Positions 1 through 5,216 of a stretch of DNA of 7,106 nt are shown piece after piece; the stretch's first letter is position 1, and each line of letters opens with the position of its first letter. The notes below the pieces were generated by a model. That model was not told the origin of the DNA and did not search any database. It saw nothing but the letters and a program-made list of their open reading frames with translations. The DNA comes from Verrucomicrobiales bacterium (GTDB lineage: Bacteria > Verrucomicrobiota > Verrucomicrobiia > Limisphaerales > UBA1096), in contig WTHH01000366.1 in the NCBI GenBank assembly GCA_011523195.1, forward strand, positions 1 to 7,106, in the 5' to 3' direction. Both the position numbers and the translations under genes were made by a program.

Positions 1-948
1 GTCCTCCACCGTTTCCGGGGCCTTGTCATCTGCCTTGGCAGTGGAATCCTTTTTCTCTTCCTTGGCCTCCTTGGCTTCGTCTTCGCCAGTATCGGCTGAT
101 GCCTTGACCTCGTCGGCGGAGATTACCTCGCCCATCTCAACCTCGTTGGGGTCTTTTGGGGCCTCAGGCTCGGGAGGTTTGTGTGCTGCCACGCTGAGGT
201 CGCGGATAGTGGGTTCGGGCACCGGCTTGAGATCGGCTCCGAGCCCTTGGGCGGTCTCGAGTTCATCGGTGGTTTTTTCGATTTCCTTCTCGATGGCTTT
301 CTTTTGTTTGTCCAGAGCCTTGTCGAGGCGCTTGGCCTTGCGCTTGAGTTTTTTCTCACTCGGCGCACTGGATGCGTCGGCGGCGAAGGAGGCATTGGCC
401 CTGCGATCCTGCCAGTCCTCCCAAAAGTCAACGAGTCGCGCCCAAAGCTCGAGAGGCTGAATGTTGGTCAGGTAGTACAGGCTAGCCAGTAACAGTGCAG
501 AGTAGATGATGATGGCACCGGTTGTTCCGAAGGTTTGAAATGCCGGGTAGATGAGTTTTTGGGCGATCACACCGCCGAGCTGAAGTTTGGGTGCCCAAAA
601 ATCGAGTCCGAAGTTGGTGTCCAGTTCCTGCAACAACCCCATCAGGGCCAGCGTGTAGACGATCGCTGCAACAGGTTCCTTCCAGGAGTTTCGAAGATAG
701 GAGAAAAATGGATGGATGAAGGCCAGCCCAAACAGCAGAAATATCAACGGCATCATGTAGGATGCAAACCCGATGGCGATGAATGAGATGTTGGAAAGAT
801 GGGCACCCACCGGCCCAATCATATTGTTGTATCCGACGTCCGAGTCGGAGGAATTCAGTCGGGGCTCGTTGGGATCGAAGCTCAGGAGGGAGAGCAGGTA
901 GAGGATGGAAAAGGCGATCATCAGGATGCCGATCCATCCCAAGTCCAT
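1..948 (-). CDS. ftsK: DNA translocase FtsK, N-terminal part (runs off left edge)
   Basis: This is the membrane part of an FtsK/SpoIIIE translocase, which pumps chromosome termini through the closing division septum. The frame is open from ATG at 948 to the window edge (316 codons). About four hydrophobic segments are visible (residues ~4-23, 52-79, 91-108, 142-162). Between the first two is the family-typical SFDPNEP loop followed by GPVGAHL, matching the FtsK four-helix domain. Residues ~195-235 are Lys/Glu-rich and probably coiled coil; ~240-316 are a Pro/Glu/Lys/Asp-rich disordered linker. The gamma and motor domains (Walker A/B) would lie beyond the edge and are not seen, so the motor itself is unverified. 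An in-frame GTG at 993 would add 15 residues including VTRAEKRETLKRQPR; a basic segment before helix 1 is normal in FtsK, so that start is a real alternative. No strong Shine-Dalgarno settles it. The gene diverges from the lipoprotein operon. Confidence 0.85.
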   Translation of the reverse strand, partial: MDLGWIGILMIAFSILYLLSLLSFDPNEPRLNSSDSDVGYNNMIGPVGAHLSNISFIAIGFASYMMPLIFLLFGLAFIHPFFSYLRNSWKEPVAAIVYTLALMGLLQELDTNFGLDFWAPKLQLGGVIAQKLIYPAFQTFGTTGAIIIYSALLLASLYYLTNIQPLELWARLVDFWEDWQDRRANASFAADASSAPSEKKLKRKAKRLDKALDKQKKAIEKEIEKTTDELETAQGLGADLKPVPEPTIRDLSVAAHKPPEPEAPKDPNEVEMGEVISADEVKASADTGEDEAKEAKEEKKDSTAKADDKAPETVED

Positions 949-1086
949 TCTCGGTTGTCGCTTCAGTGTTTCCCTCTTTTCTGCGCGAGTCACGACGGGA
1001 GTGTAGTGCTATCCCGCCCGAAGAAAAAGCGTTTTGCCGTGAACAGAGGTTGCCTTTGCAGCAAAAGCCTGTTTACAGTTCGTGCG
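949..1086. promoter_or_regulatory. Divergent intergenic region between ftsK and the lipoprotein operon
   Basis: These 138 bp separate two divergent genes, so promoters for both should lie here, unless the ftsK start is the GTG at 993, which would shrink the gap to 93 bp. I looked for -35/-10 pairs on both strands and found only weak matches, so no box is assigned. The ATG at 1087 has no recognisable Shine-Dalgarno sequence. A small inverted repeat (TTTGC-A-GCAAA, around 1056-1066) lies about 20-30 nt upstream of it; it could be an operator or chance. Confidence 0.4.
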
Positions 1087-1914
1087 ATGAATTTATGGTC
1101 CGGCTTGGGACGGGTGTTGGCGATGGCCTCACTGGTCGTGCTTGCGACGGGTTGCGACCCCGCTAGCGGTAGCAGCGTCAGCCATGAGGACGACCCCGAT
1201 TTCGCCCGTGGCAAGAATCGCCTCGCCCGCAAGGATCTTGCAGGGGCCATTCTCTCCTTCGAGCAGGCGATCGCAAATAATCCTGCCAACGCCGCTGCCC
1301 ACTTCGAGTTGGCCCTGATTTTCTACTCCCCGAGCAGTGGCGAAAAGACCGACTACGTGGCTGCCTGTTATCATTTCAACCGCCATATCGCCCTGCAGCC
1401 GGACTCGAAACACGCGGACAACATCGACGGTTTCGTCAAGGTCTGCAAAAAGGAGATCGCCAAGGACATCGCGATGGCTCCGATCCCGCCATCCGAGATC
1501 AACGCCATTCATTCCCTGCGAACGCAGTTGGCCAAGGCTAATGCGGAAAACAGTAGCCTCAAGGGACAGGTGGAAATGATGCGGGGGCGCCTGAACCAGG
1601 TTGGGAGCGAGACGGCCAACATCGCCGTTGCCACGCCTGAGCCGCCCCTTCCCGGCACGTTGCCGCCGGTGCCGGGTGCAGGGGCACGCAGTCCCTCTGC
1701 CGGAATCCCGACGCGCCCAAGCTATCCCTCTGCGACTCCGGCTGGAAACAGCGGCCGCACCCACAAACTCCAGCAGGGTGAGAGTCTGTACGCGGTGGCC
1801 CGCCGGTACGGCATTCCGTTCGCGCAGTTGAAGGCGGCCAACCCCCGGTTGATGCGCAACTCGCGCGATCTCAAGCCGGGCGTGACCGTCTACATTCCCG
1901 CCAAGCGCAACTGA
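1087..1914 (+). CDS. TPR and LysM domain lipoprotein
   Basis: A 275-residue predicted envelope lipoprotein. Residues 4-22 are a hydrophobic signal peptide ending LATGC, so Cys23 is the likely lipidation site; Ala rather than Leu at -3 is a permissible but less usual lipobox. Residues ~37-107 resemble two tetratricopeptide helical pairs (AILSFEQAIANNPANAAAHF, then a second ending HIALQPDSKHAD). Residues ~137-172 are probably coiled coil, ~180-222 a Pro-rich linker, and 225-272 a LysM domain (THKLQQGESLYAVARRYGIP ... LKPGVTVYIP), which binds peptidoglycan N-acetylglucosamine chains. The protein probably tethers a membrane to the cell wall or scaffolds partners. The frame is open further upstream (to 799), but ATG 1087 puts the signal peptide at the N-terminus and the upstream part is antisense to ftsK. 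It is the first gene of the operon; the next start follows after 12 nt. Domain calls are firm, the cellular role is inference. Confidence 0.85.
   Translation: MNLWSGLGRVLAMASLVVLATGCDPASGSSVSHEDDPDFARGKNRLARKDLAGAILSFEQAIANNPANAAAHFELALIFYSPSSGEKTDYVAACYHFNRHIALQPDSKHADNIDGFVKVCKKEIAKDIAMAPIPPSEINAIHSLRTQLAKANAENSSLKGQVEMMRGRLNQVGSETANIAVATPEPPLPGTLPPVPGAGARSPSAGIPTRPSYPSATPAGNSGRTHKLQQGESLYAVARRYGIPFAQLKAANPRLMRNSRDLKPGVTVYIPAKRN
1521..1540. repeat. TTGGCCAA palindrome, copy 1 (core 1528-1535)
   Basis: Exact 8-bp palindromic core inside the lipoprotein coding sequence, read as CAG TTG GCC AAG GCT (Gln-Leu-Ala-Lys-Ala) in the coiled-coil segment. The flanks (G-core-G) match the extended consensus poorly, so this is the weakest exact copy. 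Confidence 0.55.
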
Positions 1915-1926
1915 TCCCATCTTCCC

Positions 1927-2751
1927 GTGCGTCGGTTGGTCTTTCCGGTACTGCTCCTGTTCTGGGCGACCATGAACGTCCTGCTCTGGCGGGCAGAGTA
2001 CGGGGACGCCAGCCACGGCAGTCGCGTTTCCCGCGAGGTGGTCATCGAAAAGATTTTCAACGCTCCCGACGCCTCCAGTCTTCAGGTTTTTCAAAACGGA
2101 AAGTCGCTTGGCTTCGTCCGCTGGGAGATCATCCCGGATGAAATCTATTTTCGCGGCACCAACCAGCCGATTGGTCGTGTGGAATCGATCAATGGCTACA
2201 CACTTGCCGTCGACGGCCGGGTGGATGTGAAACCGTTGCAGAGCAAGCTGCGTTTCACACTGCGCACCGGGCTGGACTCGGACCTGAATTGGCAAAACCT
2301 GCACGCTACCCTGGACACGTCGAAGAACGTCTGGGAGTTTCAATCCATCAGAACCAACCTACTGCTCGATGTGAAGTACGAGGGAGCGCTTGGCCAATGG
2401 GAGCGCTCGACATCTTTCGAGGAGATGCACAACCCGGCGGCGTTGGTGGATCAGTTTGCCGGCCCCACGCTTGGCCCGTTAATTAAGCCGATGCTCCCGC
2501 CGCTTGGCCAAGCGCAACCCGGTGGCAGGGTTGGCCCGTTGTCGCTTGGCATCGAGTGGGATGCCTACAACGATGCCATGCGCCTTGGCAGCACGCGCGT
2601 GCGGATTTACCGGCTGGAATTCAAGCTGCCGGGCGAGCGTCAGATCACCGTTCGGGTGAGCCGGGTGGGGGAGATTTTGCAGGTGCAGTTCCCGGGGCAG
2701 TTGGTGATGGACAATGAGAGCATCCCGCTCCGAAAACCAAAAGAGCCATGA
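1927..2751 (+). CDS. Membrane-anchored extracytoplasmic protein of unknown family, next to ABC transporter
   Basis: A 274-residue protein I cannot assign to a family. It starts at GTG with Met-Arg-Arg followed by a hydrophobic stretch (residues ~4-21) containing no lipobox, which suggests a signal anchor with the rest in the periplasm. The remainder is rich in alternating hydrophobic residues, as in beta-sheet proteins. Two segments, around 52-150 (QVFQNGKSLGFVRWEI, then a long run of strand-like sequence) and 200-262 (ending LPGERQITVRVSRVGEILQV), loosely recall the beta domain found before transglutaminase cores, but no Cys-His-Asp core is present, so this is only a resemblance. It starts 12 nt after the lipoprotein stop, and its TGA overlaps the ATPase start in an ATGA, so it is probably made together with the transporter and may be its periplasmic partner. 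Residues ~153-208 are coded by DNA dense in TTGGCC-type words, including two exact palindrome copies. Confidence 0.75.
   Translation: MRRLVFPVLLLFWATMNVLLWRAEYGDASHGSRVSREVVIEKIFNAPDASSLQVFQNGKSLGFVRWEIIPDEIYFRGTNQPIGRVESINGYTLAVDGRVDVKPLQSKLRFTLRTGLDSDLNWQNLHATLDTSKNVWEFQSIRTNLLLDVKYEGALGQWERSTSFEEMHNPAALVDQFAGPTLGPLIKPMLPPLGQAQPGGRVGPLSLGIEWDAYNDAMRLGSTRVRIYRLEFKLPGERQITVRVSRVGEILQVQFPGQLVMDNESIPLRKPKEP
2386..2402. repeat. TTGGCCAA palindrome, copy 2 (core 2390-2397)
   Basis: Exact core within the unknown-family gene, with context GCGCTTGGCCAATGGG, read GCG CTT GGC CAA TGG (Ala-Leu-Gly-Gln-Trp). The left arm matches the extended GCGC form; the right arm does not. Confidence 0.7.
2471..2540. 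repeat. Direct repeat TTGGCCCGTT (2471-2480 and 2531-2540) flanking palindrome copy 3
   Basis: Two identical 10-bp words exactly 60 bp apart within the unknown-family gene, both read as ...Gly-Pro-Leu. Each shares the left half TTGGCC of the iterated palindrome, and a complete palindrome sits between them. They may be decayed palindromes or a coding coincidence. Confidence 0.5.
2501..2514. repeat. CGCTTGGCCAAGCG perfect 14-bp palindrome, copy 3
   Basis: A perfect 14-bp palindrome inside a coding sequence, read as CCG CTT GGC CAA GCG CAA (Pro-Leu-Gly-Gln-Ala-Gln). It falls in a Pro/Gly-rich, probably loop-like segment (residues ~190-200) that would tolerate sequence change. Confidence 0.8.
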
Positions 2752-3473
2752 TTGAGATTGAAGGGTTAACCAAGTGCTTTGGCGATTTGACGGCGGTGGA
2801 CAACATCAGCCTGACCGTTCCGAAGGGGGAGTTTTTTGTCATCCTCGGCCCGAACGCCGCCGGCAAAACCACCACGATCAAGGTGATGTCCGGCCTAATG
2901 AAGGCGACGAGAGGCCGGGTGCGGATTTGCGGCATTGATACCGAGGCCAACCCGCTTGAGGCGCGCAAGCGCATGGCTTACGTCCCGGATTTCCCGTTCC
3001 TGTACGACAAGCTGACGCCCACCGAGTTTTTCCGGTTCACAGGCCAGTTGTTCGGTATGGAGGAGGCAGCGATTCAGTGCGAGGCGAAGGTGTTGGCCGA
3101 GCGGTTCAGCCTTGGAGAGTTTTTGTCCAAGTCGATCGAGGGACTGTCGCACGGGACCAAGCAGCGCGTGGCGATCGTCTCGGCACTGATGCACGCGCCG
3201 GAGGTGTTCGTGCTCGACGAGCCGATGGTGGGGCTGGACCCACACCACGCCCGCGTGCTCAAGGACATCCTGCGCGAGCGTGCCGACGAGGGGATGACGG
3301 TGTTCGTCTCCACCCACCAGTTGAGTGTGGCCGAGGAGATGGCGGACCGGATCGGCATCATGAACCACGGCAAACTGGCGGCGGTGGGTTCCCATGAGGA
3401 ACTGCAGGCGACCAACCGCGACAACAAGCTCGAGTCGATCTTCCTTTCGTTGACTCTAAACGCCGATGGATGA
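2748..3473 (+). CDS. ABC transporter ATP-binding protein
   Basis: A 241-residue complete nucleotide-binding subunit, the normal length for an ABC-2-type exporter ATPase (BcrA/NatA-like group). It binds and hydrolyses ATP at the cytoplasmic face of the membrane to drive the permease encoded next. Visible motifs: Walker A GPNAAGKTT at 34-42 (second Ala where Gly is usual), Q-loop region YVPDFPFLY at 78-86, signature LSHGTKQR at 133-140 (variant of LSGGQ, as is common in this group), Walker B VFVLDEP at 153-159 with catalytic Glu158, D-loop GLDP at 162-165, and switch His190 in STHQ. All residues needed for catalysis are present. Its ATG overlaps the preceding stop (ATGA), and its own stop overlaps the permease start by 8 nt, which predicts coupled translation of transporter subunits. 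The substrate cannot be inferred. Confidence 0.95.
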   Translation: MIEIEGLTKCFGDLTAVDNISLTVPKGEFFVILGPNAAGKTTTIKVMSGLMKATRGRVRICGIDTEANPLEARKRMAYVPDFPFLYDKLTPTEFFRFTGQLFGMEEAAIQCEAKVLAERFSLGEFLSKSIEGLSHGTKQRVAIVSALMHAPEVFVLDEPMVGLDPHHARVLKDILRERADEGMTVFVSTHQLSVAEEMADRIGIMNHGKLAAVGSHEELQATNRDNKLESIFLSLTLNADG

Positions 3474-5199
3474 GTCACGTCCCATCCCTTACTGGCGCTT
3501 GTTGGCGGGTGTCAACCGAACACAAAGCTGGCGTCGCCTGAAGCTGGCGGTGTCGCAGTCTCGGCTGCACGCCTTCCTCATGGGGTTGTTTGTCGTGGGG
3601 TACGCGTGGCTGGCGTTCGGCCTGTTTCACAAGGGCCTGCAATTTACCTCGAGTTTTCCAGGACTGGGATCGGTGTTGATCGAGCGGATGATGTTCCTGT
3701 TGTTCGCTTTTCTATTTTTGCTGCTTCTGCTGAGCAATGTTATCATCAACTTCACCAATTTGTTTCGCAATCGGGAGACGCATTTTCTTCTCACGCTGCC
3801 GGTGCCGCACAAGGTGGTTTATCGCTGGAAAATTTTCGAGTCCGGCATTCTTGCCTCATGGGCGTTCCTGTTTTTGATTGCGCCACTGGTGATCGCCTAC
3901 GGAACAACACACAATGCGCCTTGGCATTTTTATCTCGTGACGCCGGTGTTTGTGGCTCTGTTCGTTGTGCTGCCGGGTGTGCTGGGAAGTTGGGCGGCAC
4001 TGGGCCTGGCGCGTTGGCTGGATCGGCTTGCGTTCCAGATCGCGGCGATGCTGGTGGTCGTGCTTGTGATCGTGTCGATCAGCTCTTGGTTGCAACCGGA
4101 GACCGTGACCGATGAAATGCTCGAGACCCGTGTACTGGACGTGGTCGATCGCCTGCTGGCGCGAACGCGGTTTTCGCTGTTTCCGTACCTGCCCAGTTTC
4201 TGGGTGTCGAGCGGGCTCACACTTTGGGTGGAGGGCGCTGTGATGGGAACGTTTTTCTTCGGGCTGGTTCTGCTCAGTCACACGCTGTTTTTCGGTTACC
4301 TCGCGGCGACCAAGTCGGGCGGTCTGTTTTTCGCATCGCTCTCGGCGGTGAACAGCCGGGGCGGAGGCGGGGGGTGGAAATTCTGGAAATGTGGATCCGG
4401 CGCAAGCCGAGCGCTTGGCCAAGTGGCATTCAAGCCCAAGCTGCTCGATCTCTTGGCCAAGTGGTTTTGGTGGGGCAGGGCGGATTCCCGGGCGTTGATC
4501 GTCAAGGACATCCGCACGTTTTGGCGCGATACCACCCAGTGGGGGCAATCGCTCATTCTGCTTGGCCTGCTGGTGGCCTACATCATGAATCTGCGGTATT
4601 TCTCGCATCGGCTGACGAGTGATTTTTGGATCGATCTCACCTCGTACCTAAACCTTGGCGCGTGTGCGCTGAATCTCGCGACATTGACCACGCGGTTTGT
4701 TTTTCCGCAAATTTCGCTGGAGGGAAAACGGGTCTGGATTGTGGGAATGGCACCGCTGGGGATGCGGCGGGTGTTGCTGACCAAGTTCCTCTTTTCCACA
4801 GCCGTATCGATGACGGTGACGATGATCCTCGTTGGCACATCGTGCGCGATGCTCTCGGTGTCAATTGACCGGATAATTTACTTCACCGTCACGGTTGGCG
4901 TGATGTCGTTCACGCTGAACGCGCTGGCAGTCGGTCTGGGCGCGGTGTACCCCAATTTTCGCGAGGAAAACCCGAGCAAGATCGTCAGCGGCTTCGGCGG
5001 CACGCTCTGTCTCGTGCTGAGTTTTCTTTACATCGTGGGGATGGTGACGCTGATGGCAATGACTTCGCGCTGGGCCTTCGGTGGTAGTTCGACGATGGCT
5101 TTTTGGGCGGGATGGGTGCTGTTCCTCGGTGTGTCATTTCTGCTTGGTTGGCTGCCGTTCCGGGCCGGAATTCGTCGAATGGCCACGCTCGAGGTCTAA
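3466..5199 (+). CDS. ABC-2-type transporter permease, large two-half form
   Basis: A 577-residue very hydrophobic protein, the likely membrane subunit of the transporter. About twelve hydrophobic segments are visible in two groups of six: ~36-55, 72-97, 125-147, 156-179, 188-208, 256-281, then ~361-377, 391-410, 440-463, 470-492, 508-530, 543-563. Between the halves, ~282-360 form a hydrophilic, probably cytoplasmic region with a Gly5 run and many Lys/Trp/Arg residues. The stretch RFVFPQISLEGKRVW (410-424) resembles a motif I associate with putative large ABC exporter permeases. The length is about twice that of a simple ABC-2 permease, so one chain could supply both halves of the channel; that is inference. 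The start at 3466 overlaps the ATPase gene by 8 nt. The stop lies 17 bp from the convergent recJ stop. Two copies of the 13-mer CTTGGCCAAGTGG occur in the inter-half loop. Confidence 0.88.
   Translation: MDESRPIPYWRLLAGVNRTQSWRRLKLAVSQSRLHAFLMGLFVVGYAWLAFGLFHKGLQFTSSFPGLGSVLIERMMFLLFAFLFLLLLLSNVIINFTNLFRNRETHFLLTLPVPHKVVYRWKIFESGILASWAFLFLIAPLVIAYGTTHNAPWHFYLVTPVFVALFVVLPGVLGSWAALGLARWLDRLAFQIAAMLVVVLVIVSISSWLQPETVTDEMLETRVLDVVDRLLARTRFSLFPYLPSFWVSSGLTLWVEGAVMGTFFFGLVLLSHTLFFGYLAATKSGGLFFASLSAVNSRGGGGGWKFWKCGSGASRALGQVAFKPKLLDLLAKWFWWGRADSRALIVKDIRTFWRDTTQWGQSLILLGLLVAYIMNLRYFSHRLTSDFWIDLTSYLNLGACALNLATLTTRFVFPQISLEGKRVWIVGMAPLGMRRVLLTKFLFSTAVSMTVTMILVGTSCAMLSVSIDRIIYFTVTVGVMSFTLNALAVGLGAVYPNFREENPSKIVSGFGGTLCLVLSFLYIVGMVTLMAMTSRWAFGGSSTMAFWAGWVLFLGVSFLLGWLPFRAGIRRMATLEV
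4412..4426. repeat. TTGGCCAA palindrome, copy 4 (core 4415-4422)
   Basis: Context GCGCTTGGCCAAGTGG inside the permease inter-half loop, read CTT GGC CAA GTG (Leu-Gly-Gln-Val). It is one of three copies sharing the 13-mer CTTGGCCAAGTGG. Confidence 0.75.
4452..4464. repeat. TTGGCCAA palindrome, copy 5 (core 4453-4460)
   Basis: Second CTTGGCCAAGTGG, 38 bp after copy 4 in the same gene but in a different frame relative to the palindrome: TTG GCC AAG TGG (Leu-Ala-Lys-Trp). The same DNA word giving different peptides argues that the DNA word is what recurs. Confidence 0.75.
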
Positions 5200-5213
5200 C
5201 GCTTGACCAAGCG
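5200..5213. repeat. Degenerate palindrome CGCTTGACCAAGCG between convergent stop codons
   Basis: It occupies almost the whole 17-bp gap between the permease stop (5199) and the recJ stop (5217-5219). It matches the 14-bp palindrome of copy 3 at all but one position (GA instead of GG at the centre). As RNA it could form a 5-bp stem with a 4-nt loop on either strand. There is no following T-tract, so it is not a classical intrinsic terminator, though it could mark or assist bidirectional termination. Confidence 0.55.
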
Positions 5214-5216
5214 GGG

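Noticed and set aside
23..937. Several medium frames on both strands over the left edge (23-460 plus, 482-937 minus, 535-786 plus)
   Set aside because: They are all out of frame with, or antisense to, the FtsK N-terminal frame, which runs unbroken from 948 to the edge and shows the four-helix FtsK pattern.
799..1086. In-frame upstream extension of the lipoprotein
   Set aside because: It would bury the signal peptide internally and overlap ftsK in antisense; ATG 1087 gives a normal lipoprotein N-terminus.
1129..2343. Long open frame on the minus strand (404 codons)
   Set aside because: It lies antisense to the lipoprotein and unknown-family genes. Its translation is rich in Arg/Gly/His with no domain, whereas the plus-strand frames have signal peptides, LysM and tight operon junctions.
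4362..4377. G-rich run as a possible frameshift or sequencing error in the permease
   Set aside because: The reading frame continues with good membrane segments on both sides and ends at a sensible place, so a Gly5 run is the simpler explanation.
3856..4608. Minus-strand open frame (250 codons)
   Set aside because: Antisense to the permease; the His/Gln/Arg-rich translation has no recognisable fold.
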